A stretch of 64,000 bases of DNA, taken from Lineus longissimus (lineage: Eukaryota > Nemertea > Pilidiophora > Heteronemertea > Lineidae). The stretch spans positions 23,252,599 to 23,316,598 of the forward strand of contig NC_088309.1 of the NCBI RefSeq assembly GCF_910592395.1, in the 5' to 3' direction. Every line of letters begins with the position of its first letter. Position 1 is the first letter of the stretch. Below the pieces are notes generated by a model. The model had not been told where the DNA came from and ran no database searches. It saw only the letters and a list, made by a program, of their open reading frames with translations. A program made the translations under genes and the position numbers. Shown piece by piece: positions 1-19,616 of this stretch.

Positions 1-44
1 AATTTAATAATATGTTCAGACTGGAGTTCAAGTATGTCATTTCA

Positions 45-1275
<1,231 letters not shown>

Positions 1276-2924
1276 CTGAAAAAGATAGTGGTTAGGTGAG
1301 AAAAGAGATGTTAGGAAGGAGATAATTAAAACAGAACAATGAAGGACACACCATAGCCAAGTTGGTGATTAGATACAATTGAACGGCAACTGACAAGAAA
1401 CAATTTCTCATTGAAAAAGTTCAGTCAGAATCCAAACATTGACCGTATTCATGACCATCAACTGTAAACCCCCACAACTAAATAGAGAGACTCTGAATGT
1501 CAAGACAACATTGCAAAACTCTTTCAACAATGAAAATTTGAGAAATTGCTGAAAAGAAAACTTGCAAAACAATATATTTACTGTTATTGCTAATTTTCAA
1601 GAGCAAGTAGACGCAGTTGTGGTAAAAAATAAACCAAGGTCATGTAATTAAGAAGAAAAGTTGAAGATAGATTTCCCTTAACCAATTATACGAATGACAA
1701 AATAAGAATGTGTGTGAAATGTATACATATTTATTATTACGAAAAGTAACATCTACATTCGACATTTATGATAAATAGCTACAAACATAGGAATTATTGA
1801 CTTGCTGGGCTATTCGGAAAATGGATAAAAAGCTTTTTTACCTTTAGGCTTTCATCAACTGCCTAAAAAGGGAATGGGTTTTAAAATGTAACCAAAAGCT
1901 TAAAATTCTAAACTAGTCTAAGAAAACTGAAATGCATACAACCTTGTGATCCACAATATTCATGAACACTCGCAGCCCAACTGCAGAAAGTAAATGTATT
2001 TTATTATTCAAAGACAAAATCAATTTGTGAAATCCAATCGAGGGGAAGTCTCAATTCGAACTTATTCTTACTTCAGAAGTGATTATACAATGTATGAGAA
2101 AAAATTCATTCCAGTCTAATTTCTTTGCAGAAAAAGCATTTTACACGTTGTCATCAAGGGTAGGACAATGGACGATATGAATAAAGACTTGTAGATATTT
2201 ACTTCAGTTCCCTACAAGAAAGCCAAGTGTGATGTTCATGAAGTTTTAAAGTAAAAGCATTTACTTGTCTTTATTTATATCACCTAACCATTGATCAAGT
2301 AAAGATGCCTCCATCTCATGTTATGTTTTAAGTAGCAAAAGATCACTGTTCCCATGGCAAAATGAAATGAACTTCCAGTTTATAGAAATACACAACACTT
2401 CCAGAAACATGTTTGACAAATACATGATCAGCATTTTCTAGTCTACGGCCTATTTACAATCTTTATACAAATTTACTCCTAAGAAATAATTGCAACATGA
2501 CAAGATTACATGGATTATGTTACATACATTGACAACCCAGCAGTCAAAGACTTCATCACCCCAGTCAAACTGAAAACCACACCACTGAACTAAAGGCAGA
2601 GTTCATTTGATCATGGTTATTTGCGAAGTACATATTTGTGTAGATACACTACATGGACCATGGTTACACCAGTGCATTGAATCCATGTGCGACACAATTA
2701 AAGTTTAGACTTTAGTTTTCTACCCAGTGTCCATTCAACTTCCAATTCCATGTGCGGTACAATTATTTCATGACCTAAGTTACAGATAGTCTTTTTCAAT
2801 TGGCAGCCTAGTGGACTTGACATACAGCACTATATACAGAGACAGAGACAAGGACAATTCACAGGCACATGGAAAAGTTGACATCAAAAGCATGTCTCGA
2901 TTTGAACATAAGTGTAGAGGAACA

Positions 2925-8248
<5,324 letters not shown>

Positions 8249-8810
8249 TATATGAAGAACTTTTCTTTATCAGAAGACAAGTTTTAATACAGGATGGTTC
8301 GAATTCGTTCCGATGTTGACAGATAAATAAAGCCAGTGCCCCAGCGGAAAAGATGGCGGCAATTCCTCCCAAATCGAAGTTCGGATTAATATACGTCATT
8401 AGCCTATTTACGGACGTTGCCGAGGAGTGCTGCGGTCACGCACCTGCTAGGGACTACATTTTTAGAAAACTGCTAATTATGTCAATTCAAACGAAAGATA
8501 ATGCGTCAAATTCATACTGCAATTAGAACTAAGCGTAGAAGGGTTTTTTAAGATGCCAATTGGCATGCATTATTAGGGAAAGGCCCACAAAAGCTATTTC
8601 AATAATTGTGAGGTCGGAAAGATCGCATAACCCGCTTCGCGGAGTGAAAGCGTCAAAATGGCTGCCAATTATTTCTGAGCAGCAAATTTGCAAGTGAAAA
8701 CATGCCAGAGTTCTTCATCAAACGGGTGATTTGGCATTATTGTGTCCCTCAAATCAGTGTATAGTCTCTGGGGAAGTATATTCAAAATATCGATGTAACG
8801 AATAGTAAAG
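8249..8810. promoter_or_regulatory. Bidirectional promoter region between PP1 and the ankyrin gene
   Basis: The 562 bp between the PP1 ATG (minus, 8248-8246) and the ankyrin-gene ATG (plus, 8811) must hold both promoters and 5' UTRs, unless noncoding exons intervene. It is locally richer in CpG than the introns. It contains AAGATGGCGGC at 8350-8360, a perfect match to the well-known YY1 core, and a weaker CAAAATGGCTGCC at about 8654-8666. No TATA box was seen at a useful distance from either start. Assignment as a shared promoter is inferred from position. Confidence 0.6.
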
Positions 8811-11800
8811 ATGACAGTCAAGAGGAAGGGTAAGAAGTCTTTGTGTGGAATTGTTGACGAGTGACTTCAGCCTGTGTGTGTGTTGTGATTGTGTCACTGT
8901 GATATTTTGATCATCATGTATGCTGTACTAGCCTATGCCGGCCTATGTTGATTGTGTTGATCTGGATGATAATGATATTCACAGTCAATTGTAGGCTACA
9001 TGAGACAACTCATGACGAGTATAACTTATAAGTAATCGAGCACAAATTAGAGATGACATCGCCACATTGATTTGATTTGATTTTGCTCTATGATAATGGA
9101 GTCTATGCTGATGCTAAATTATATAAAATATAGAATGATATGCTGTCGGACTCCAAGGTCCCAGTCGTCACGTAACAGAGTTAGTTAAATATCATCATTG
9201 ACATCTAGGTCTATGCTCTATGGTCATTGGTCTATCACCCTTTTTCAAGAGCTCTAACATGCGAGTGTGAAGGGTAAATGAAGTCTGACTGTGAACTGTA
9301 AAGTCTGTAACTTTCAGAATCTTCTCTTTGCAGATTTCCAGAAAACAGCTGCCTACCTCCAGGAGTTCTTGTTAAAACTCAATGAGGATGCGGAGTGTGC
9401 TGAACTTCGTGATGCCCTCAACCTGGCTTTGCTACACATGCAGAAATACTACAGGGCATTACAGAATCGTCTCCAGGACAATTTGAGCAAAAATGGAAAT
9501 AACACGCTACGTTCATCAGTACGTGGGCTGAGTCCCATGACACCATTCCGGGATGCCCCTGACAAATTCCAATGGAAATGGATAGATTTGGAGAACCCAA
9601 GAGTTTCCATGAGCATGACTTTTGATGCTAGTTCAAGCTTGGGTAATCTCCCTATGATATTTCATGCTGCAAAGTCAGGTGATAATGAACTTATTCAGGA
9701 TTTGGCTGTGAAAAGTAAGTTTGTTTCAATGCAAAAGTAGACATGCCTTCAGCTTATATATTTTTCAATTCACACTATAATTGCTGATTCCATATATACT
9801 GCTAGTTGAAATGATATGAACAATGAAATGGAGTGTGACCAGGCCAGTGCCAAAGGTGTTGTGTTTATGTGCGATAGTCCATCAAAATTGTTTAGTTCAG
9901 CTAGACATTTGTATAGCCTGAGATTCCATTTCAAATTGGCACTATTTAAGGTTGTTGGTTCAGTGTGGTTAACATTCAGGCTCTGTATTCTCACAACATT
10001 TAGCGGCCTGTTTGTCTTTCATTGCTGAGGTCATCTGGATGTTTGCCAGATTTATACATTGTAGATTGGGATTTTGCATAGTCTATGATTTGATCCATAA
10101 TTTACAACAGTTGAATATAGAAATGAATGTAAGTTCTGATTTATAGTGCTTTTATGGTGTACAACATTCTCAAAGTGCTGTACTACATGCACTATACAGC
10201 CTATTCTTCTCAGTAGAACTCAGAACAGCTGCTCAATTGGTCCTGGATCCCAAAATTTCCTTTGGAAAATGACCATGAATTCCCCCTCTGTAGTCTGTGA
10301 ATTTCAGAACTACACTCTACAGGTTGTAAAAAAAGGGAATAGAACTGGTACTATAACATACTACTATTTTAGTATTTACCCATTTTCTACTACTTCTACC
10401 CATACCCATATCATACAATTTTAATTCAGTTCATAAGTATTGTAGTATTAGTAAAAAAATCTTTTGACCAATATCGATTATCAATCAATGGCCTTAGTCT
10501 TTGAAAGGCTGTTTACATGTTGCTAACAGTAACCAGGGGTAATCCCATTGCTAAACAATTGGTAGTAGTATTGAATCAAGTTAAAAAGGACTTTATCGAG
10601 ATAATAAACTCTGTGGCATGCACAGTCAAACTGCACATTGTATTAATTGTGTTTTTGTTGTGCATGTGAAGTTCTCATACTAGGAGTGATATTTTTGCCT
10701 AGAAAAATATGTGCTTCTGTTATAGTTTACTAGTAGACAATGTCAACAAACATGCGACGCTTACATGGTCATGTGCAAGTATAGAATAACTGTGTTACAG
10801 TTATAAGTAAGATTCCCCCTATCAATGTTCCCTAGAATGATACATGTATTATAAATGCAGTTGCATTTCATCTTATCATCGAATACATAGTTGTCTCAAA
10901 ATAGAAAAAACGATCATTAGTGTGCAATGATGTACCTGGTACCTGCTCAAAGTGTGTCTATAAGACTTCTTTTTATTTCAGATATCAATGTGATAAATGA
11001 TGTGGATGCGATTGGTCGTACGCCGCTGATGTATGCCGTCCATTTTGAACAATATGAATCAGTCAAATGTCTAATCAATCTTGGTGCTGATGTCAATGCT
11101 TGTGCTCACGGTAAGTTGACCAGCCCCTGGCCAGTTTTGCAGTACAGCTAGCATACTTATAGAGTAGATTGTTGAATGGTATGAAGAAGATGAAAAAAGT
11201 CAAAGGTTCACATCATCATCATCATAACTAGCATCGTAACCCTTTTGGATTTTTGACGGAGGGATGAAGTCAGCTATTATAACATTTTTATATTGGCGTC
11301 CCTAAATCTAAAAGTCCTCCAAGTAAGATCGGGTAAAGTTGCAGTAATTTTTCCATGTGTCAAATGGTCAAGTTAGTTAGTGGTGTCTTCTCTTCCAGAT
11401 GGGTCTACCTCCATTCACCGAGCCTGTCATGATGGTCTATCTAAAGCAGCTGACCTTTTGATTGAAGCCAACTGCGACGTTCAGATACAGGATCAGTTGG
11501 GACGGGCGCCCATTCACTGGGCAGTTGTTTCACCAGCCCCTGATTGTTTGATGGTAAGAATATTTGTATTTTCTGCCCATGATAGGCCTCTGGTACATAC
11601 CACCACTAGATCAAAATTATCATACATGTATCCAAATATTGAACTGAATATCAGTCGATACGGTGCCTCCTGCCATAACAGAACCATGGGGTTAATTCTA
11701 CTTTTGAATGTTTGATGCAGTCTGTTGCAGTCACATCATGCCATTTAATTTGAATCTAACATTCGTGCGTAAAAAGAGATTGCATTCATTTGATTTGATA

Positions 11801-14800
11801 CACTACATTAGACATGTTAGAAATGAAAAACATTCTGCCTCGGCCAGATTGATCTGGCTCTGTCAAGATTACTGTAACCATGACAACTAGCGGCTGAATC
11901 GTCTCTAATCTTGCCGAAGTCTGTACGTCATTATGAAAAGGTAATGTGCTGTTGAATAAGAAGGTTACATTGTGCCTGTGGGAATCTCTCACATTATAGA
12001 GGCATGAATAAAATCATTTAGCATGTCTTGAATAGAAGAAATGGGATGATCTTTTTACTTATCATGTTGACATTTACTTGCATAACAACAAAATTGAATA
12101 ATGACTCGTCCATATCGATTATTGATAAAAACTTATTTAGAAATGGAATTAGAAAAAATTACTTTTTTATCTTATCAAGAATGTGGGAGGTTTGTCAACA
12201 TATTGCTGTGCAAAAGGCCACCTTTGATGCATTTTGCAAAATTACCTATTTGGCCCTCTCACATGTTCATGTCCACACAATACTTTTGTAAAAAAAGGAT
12301 TTTGTGTGCATTGACATTATAATTTAATAATGATTTTCTTATGGACATATGATCGTGTAAACACTTATCAACAATGCCCCCATTACTCTAAACTAGGCCA
12401 TCATTGGCATAGGACTGATGGATTATATATTCTAAAACAGATTTTAGCAAACATAGATAGTGTTTGAAAAAAATATTGGTGGTGTTTTGTGTGAAAATAT
12501 CTTGTGTACAGATCTCAGTGATTCAGTATTTGAAACCTGATACTTTCAATGCAGGTAAATGATAAATGAATAGTTTAGAATTGCAAATCCCTTGACCGAA
12601 TGAAAAAGGACATTGAACAAATGCAAAGATTTTTCTACAATAGCTGTTTTTTATTTAAAAATATGTACCCGGTAATTGATAAATGTTTCATATTTTCCTC
12701 TTTCAGTTGCTGATACAAAACTACGCCAATGTAAACATTCGTGACATGGACGGTGCCTCACCATGTATGTGGGCTTGTCGTATGGATCACATAAAACATT
12801 TCGAATATCTAAGTCGTGTTGAAAATCAGGTGATTGACGAGGCAGATGGGATAGAAAGAGACAATAGTGGTCGAACGTGGATGCATTGGGCAGTACGGAG
12901 GGTCGAACCACTCGAGTGTCTAAAAACGTTACTGACGGAACAAACAGCGCCAATTAAAGATGACGATGGGAAGACAGTCATGTTATTAGCAGCTGAGCTT
13001 GGTAAGGGTTGTTGTGTAGGCAACTGGCATGAATTTTGAATTTGAACAAAGGCTGGTCGTGTTTAGTGATTAAAAACTCCCCAAATTGGGCATAGATTTG
13101 TTTGCAGTTACATGCATTTACTACACCTCTTGATGTAGACTCCAAATGCCTCACCAAAGGCGATGGTAGACTGCAGTTGAAGGCTTTGAGTGAAATGATA
13201 TATTTACTGAATATCAGTCTGCAATTGAAATTTGTGCGCGTGTGCTTTCGATAAGTGCAGAGGTAAAGTGTATCGTATCATTTGCAAGATTTCTGTCAGG
13301 GAAAATGTTCATCAAAATGAACATCAAAATGTTCTTTCAGGGTCTCTTGCTGCATGTAAACTGATCCTGGAGATTGCCGGGAAAGAGTGTATCAATGATC
13401 GGGATGATCAGGATCGATCGCCCTTGCATTTATGTGTGATTGGAGGACATGGTGAGGTCGCCAATTATCTGCTGGACAAAGGAGGTGAGAAAAGCAAAGA
13501 ATTTAGGGAGAGAAGTTTTATTTAGACCTACCGGTATTTATCATCAGCCGCACAATGCAACCTTTTCAATCATTAATTTGTTGATATTTCAAAAGTAGCA
13601 CTCCTACATGCAGCATATACCAATCATCTTTTGATAGAAACATCATCTACTTGATATTTATAGATCAGTGTTCACGTTGTCATGCATAACCACTAGTTTC
13701 TGAAACAGTGACTGACAGTGGGAATCTTTTTATTGTATTTTTGGTTAGGTTTTTGCTTAATCCTTCAGGCTTGTGATTGAGAAAGCTGGCCTGTTTAGGA
13801 ATATCACATCAGCTGGGGTACGCTTCAGTGTACTTGTAATTTTGAAATTCTACTTCGCTTCCAGCTGACCTTGACACTAAGGACAAGTTTAATGCGTCTC
13901 CATTGGACTATGCTAGGGGGCGCCAGTTGCATTACTGTTTACTCATACTGGCGTCGCACATGCGTCAACGTGCCCGAGAAGGTCCTGGAAGGACGCCCGA
14001 CTCCGAGAGAGGCAGTTTCATGAATGGAATACTAACGAGGGTAAGGAGAAGAAGTAGTGCATAAATCTTTTAAAGTGTGGAAACAACACCTTACTGGAGT
14101 GAATGACACAGAAAATTTTCCATCCCAGATTTTGCTAACAGTAACAGTTTGAAGTCTTTTCATTCCCCTTGCTGAAGTTTTAGAAGTTTTAACATAGTGT
14201 GCTGCTTGAATTCATATCCCTAGATATCTAGTTGTCTCGTTCCTATTTCAAGATTTATCCTGTTATTGCTAGTTCACTTTAAAAGTACCGGTACATGTAG
14301 TTCAGGCAAATTTCAATTATGGCCCAGGAATCGTGCCTGTAACAACATTGCTTCCTAGTTCCTGATCCTCTTTTGTCATAACAGTTTCCCGTGTGGTGAC
14401 AGTTTTCTTCTTCACCCTGTAGCGTTTGAGGCGTGTGCATTCCGCACCTAAGATTTATAAGCGGCCAAAGCGGCAAATTTGTTGGGAAAGTGCCAAGCAA
14501 ACAATACCGTTGCCCCCAATAGTGAGTTGTTTACAAATTGACTAACCATTTGAATGAAGCAGACGATCTGATGATTTAAGGTCATCTGCTGATACTGTTT
14601 TGCCAATTTGGGATCAGGGCCACCAATCATACAATTAAAAAATAGAACATAAACAAGTACACAGCATTAATCTGTGTCTGTTGAATGATAAAGGGATGTC
14701 GTCTTCTTCAGATGAGATATTTTTTCAGAACCAGAATATCGTTGCAGGGATCTATTTTGTTTTTAAAAGGGTGGCTTTGATGCCAGTTTTGCAAATGGTA

Positions 14801-17800
14801 TCTTGTGGATGGTGCTCTTTATTTTCTGGTTGAGGAGCACAAATTTTTTTAAAAATCAAAATTTCTGAATTCTATTGTTGTCATTGAAAGACCGACTCAA
14901 TGTCATCATTTCATGTTTGGCTAACATTAACACTGCTAACATTGTTTGCAACTAACCATTAACATGATTCAATTTCAGGGCCCATCTGACAGCTTACCAT
15001 TACATAATAATTTTACGAATGAACCAGATATTCAGCAATGCTATATTGATGGACAAGAACATGAAGTAATTCAAGAAAACATTCATCAAAATGATAGCAG
15101 TGACACAAATTTCAGTCCGAATGAAAATAATGACGAAATTATTTGTGATGAAGTTTTTGATGATGTTCATGTTTCCACTGTCCAAAATAGTAGCGAGTCT
15201 GAAGGGGACCTGGTTGAGGTGGAGGTTAACGATGTACGTTTAGAAGTAGCAACGGTAACTTTACGTTCATGCTTTGCTTGTTGCATGCGATTTCTTTCAT
15301 TTTCTGTCTTCTTTGCCAAATTTATTTTGCAGATTTCCCTATTTTAAACTGATCTGGCACTTAGAATTATATTTTTGTCATGCATGTATGTCTTAAAAAA
15401 GCGACTTTTCATTCTCATTCTCATTTATTTTTTGCTTGATTTTTAAAAAAGGCCATAACTGAGACTCCCATGGCTTAATTATATCTTTAAAAGTTGATCT
15501 ATTTCTGTTGATCAGTGCATGTATTTGTCCAACACCCCTCACTTTTCCTTTTTCCCTGCTCAGTGCATGCTGAATGTACCATTGTTTGTTTGTAAATGTT
15601 GCATGATAAGTTCATTTTCACAGGACATGTATAGCACCTTTCAGGTCCTGCATTAGAATTTATGTCTTGGGTCAAATGAATTTTCATAAATCCAAACCAT
15701 TTCACTGTGGTAGACCGGTATTCTTATCCAACATGCAATGATGCATGCTATGGTTGACAAAAATACCTGCCTGATGATATCATGACGCAATGTACTACAA
15801 TGCATTACATTACATTCATTGCCGCTAATGACGCCGTAGAACTGAATAATGTTGAGGAGCGTTAAATGCAGACTGGCTCTGCGTATAGGTGATGTGTTTT
15901 CCAGTCATTCAAGTATTTTTGCAACATAAAATTTACTTGATATGCTATTTTTTATGACTTCCTCACAAAAGACCAGATTATGATAAAGCATTGATATCAT
16001 CTTGTCAAGTTTGTCTTGTTTCACTTCAGGACCCCACCATGATGAGCGACGGTTCCTACAAACCAATCACGCCACCACATCCGCCCAAAGCACCGCCTCC
16101 AACCACACCAAGAAATTTCAAGCGCCCCCTGGTGCGATCAAGCAGCCTGTCGAAGAGCGATACATTTGAGAGGAGTGATCTACGCCAGGGATTGGTCGAT
16201 CGACGGGCGAAAAGTTTGGATGTGAGGGTATGTAACTTTTGCCTGGATGCATTGGATTAAGCCAAAACCTGAAAGCGCAAAGACACATTTCTGAGCGGAG
16301 GGTATGCCTAAATATAAGACTGGGTCTTCTAAAGAGTTCATATCAGATATGTTTTATGTGCCTATGGTATGTAATGTATTCTAAACTGCCTTATTCAGGA
16401 TTATGAGGAGCTCAAAGCTGCCAGGGGTTACTTGGGAACAGACTACGAAGAACCAAAGACAGCCAGGGATGCTGAGATGGAAAGCGAGGAGGATCGTCAG
16501 GAACCTGATTACGAATCGCTCGATACGGCACGTTGGGCAAAGGAGGACCGGTTGCCAAATGGCGATATTCAGATGGAAGATGAGCAAGATGATCATACTC
16601 TTGTTGAAGACAAGCCAGCAGGTAAGCTTGAGTGAGGATAAACAAGGCCAAGCACACACAGTGTATATAGGACACTGGTGTTTTGTTGTTTGAATTCCTG
16701 ATAGATTAAAAAGTAGGTCACCAGCTCAAGTGTTAAAGGGGACTTGGCCGTCATTCTCACTGGGTATCAATACTTAGATATTGTTCAAAACTTTTACCGG
16801 TAAATACAGAAATGAATACAACTTAAAATTTGCAGGTAACCACCTTAATGGTCAAAATGGTGATGTTGATGAAGGTGTGAGTATAGGTGAGATGGATGTA
16901 TCAGACTTGGAAGGCGAAGACTCCGACCAAGCCACAGTGATTCACCGGCCCCATGCCCGCCCCAAGCCAGGTCCACCGACGACCATGAAGTTTCAGCCTC
17001 ATCCACCCCCACAATCACCTAATGCGCCACACCAAGCCCCACCAACCTTTGCCAAACCACAGGTAACTACATGTATTACTGTAAAACACAGAAACTGATT
17101 TTAGACTTTCAAAGTAACCGTCTAACTTAATCGAAGATGATTTACTTTAGGAATTGTTGTGAAAAACAGGTAATCATCATCATTGTTCATTTGTAGGAAC
17201 CTCCAACGCCAAGAGCTCACCCTCCACCAAAATATGTTGAACGGCCTGAAGAAGAGTATCAAAACGTGTCACCCCCACCGAAGAAAACGCCGCAACCAGT
17301 ACCTGCTCCACGTGGCATGCCACTGCAGGGACGAATACCCCCACCACGCCATACGTCATCACTTGCTAACCAGGCTCAAAACCAGATGAGGCCAGTACCA
17401 AAGCAAGATATACGGCAGAAATCACCGCCTTCGAATAAACTCCGAGGACCGGTGCCAAATCAGAGGTCACATGGCATGATGGATAGACGATCGCCTCATG
17501 GGTCACATGAACTAAGTCAGCGGTCATCGAGTCAGGCTTCAAGCCTTGATGTGAATTCACATGAGCTTCATGATGAGGTCACGGATCTGCTGAAACATCC
17601 TGCTCAAGGTAAAGCTCTTGAGCGATTTGTACATCATTCGGTCTTAGTAAATCGAATTTGATGGGCCTCCTTTTCCAGTTCTTCCCTATTCTTGAAACAT
17701 AACCAACCCTGCAAGGTTTACTTGATGCCAAGCAATCTCATCCAGTTACATTTCATCAACCCTGTCTTGTATTCCAGCTCCACTCACTCCCCCAGAGGTG

Positions 17801-19616
17801 AAACGTAAACCCCCACTACCTCCTCAACTGATGCCTCTGAGTCAGCCTCGCATGCCGGGCAGTCACATCCAGTTACCTCCAGCCAATAAAAGCAACAAGC
17901 GGAAGAAGAAAAAGAAGAAGGAGCGACAGTCCGATGCTTCCAATGATTTGCCACCGGCAACCAAGGGTTATACTGCTCCCCTACAGCCCCCGCCTTATGG
18001 CAACCTGCAACCACAGGTGCGCAGTGCTAGCCTGCACAGACGATCACAGGACCAACTAGGAAGGTGAGCGTCACATTTTACTTTTGATCAAAAGAAGATG
18101 TCATGAAGCCCTGAAGTTAGATTGTTGGGGGAACTTTGAATGATGTTCTTATGATGTTCTTCTTCAGATACTCCCAGGAGGAACAGCTACAATACGATGA
18201 CCACTACACGAATGCCAACCGGCCAGCCGGGCCGCTTCCACCATACTCAAGACAGGGCGACCCGATGAAACAGCCGAGAAATCTTGGCAGGTCTGGGCTG
18301 TTCCCTATGGAGAGTGAAGAAAGTCTGGACACTATTGGCACAGATAGTAACACACAAGATAACCAGTTTAACACTCCTGGCATGCCTGGCTTCAGAGGGG
18401 GCATGAACTCCTCAAGATATGCTGGTGCTGACCCAATGGGCCCGAAAGAAAGAGGTTCAGGATTTTTATCACCTGTAAGTTCATTTTGAATTGGTCCAAG
18501 TAGGCAGTTTTCTCCTTCCAAATTTTCATAGAAATGCTCCTTCCCAGTTGCTGTTATGAACCCTAGTCATAACATTTATGGTTTTGTCAGATTAACTCTT
18601 CTCCTTTTGTAATATAGGTGCATAAAAAGCTGGGTATATAATAATAATAGCTTAATTTAGGTGGGGAAAGAACGATAAAAACTCTCTTTGCTTGTCCTTT
18701 GATTACACAATATTTTCTGGCACTTCATTACAGATTATTGGCGCTAAAAAACTAAAATCTTAGGCAAGTAGAATGCATGATATGTATACATGATAGTATA
18801 CACCAAGCGTGTTCTGTACACCGTCACCCTAAATCACAAATTCTGTTTTATTGTTGAAGTTGGTTTGTACATGATTAAATGTACAGATGTTTCTCCAAAC
18901 TAGTACAGCGAAATCAACTTCACCCCGTTCTCAAATTGTACACCCCTGTGCAAAGGGAGTGAGTGTTGGCACTATGTAGTCTGTACATTGGGGTCTTTTT
19001 GTAGTTACTGTCTGTGTAATTGATGTTGTGGTCATACACCAATGCAGTTAAATCTCTTGTTTCTGTACACCTGCCAAATGTGACTCGGGGTTTCATCACC
19101 ATAAACCTAGTAAACTGTTTCTATCTATTCCTTGGTTTCCTACTGCATTATCTTCAGATTAAGCAGAACTCAGCTACCAAAAAGAAGTAGTTTTAAACTA
19201 TCCTTCTTCAGAAATCTTTGTGCTTACCTGGTCTCTATTACCAAGCTGTTTTCAATATAGATGAACTGCAAGCAAGGCAAATAGGCCCTATGATTTCATT
19301 CCTTTCAGCATGGCATGTGAACCTATTTGACTCAGTACCCAAACGTAAATTTCATTGAAAAACAATACAAAATCCTGTACCTTCACCCTCCCTAAAACCT
19401 CTTTGGTCCCTTTTTCAGGATCGGTCGAGAGGACAGAGGGCCAAGACTGCCAAGTATGAGCTCGAGGAGGAGCCATCCAACGTGCAAGTCGAAGGCCACA
19501 AGATGAACTACACTCGCCATCAGAACATGCCGCCTGCTCACCTCTCCCACATTTCACCTCCGCACCTGGCACCACCACCCCATCAGTCTCCCGGAAGGAG
19601 ATCGGGTGGATACTAG
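8811..19616 (+). CDS. Ankyrin-repeat protein with long proline-rich C-terminus (unrecognised subfamily)
   Basis: Fifteen exons splice in frame into 1141 aa: 8811-8829, 9334-9714, 10982-11110, 11399-11553, 12707-13001, 13341-13484, 13865-14040, 14979-15254, 16030-16227, 16399-16621, 16836-17062, 17197-17608, 17778-18063, 18168-18474 and 19419-19616. The tiny first exon gives MTVKRK. Residues about 7-105 form a helical N-terminal region without repeats. About 110-430 hold eight or so ankyrin repeats (GRTPLMYAVHFEQYESVKCL, GSTSIHRACHDG, RSPLHLCVIGGHGEV). Next come an acidic stretch (exon 8) and some 600 residues rich in PPxxP-like motifs, RSSSLSKSD and KSLDV, with a lysine run at about 916-929 that could be a nuclear signal or membrane-binding patch. 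The N-terminal repeats recall inversin/ANKRD proteins and the C-terminus suggests SH3-type partners, so a scaffold is likely, but I cannot name an orthologue. Confidence 0.85.
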
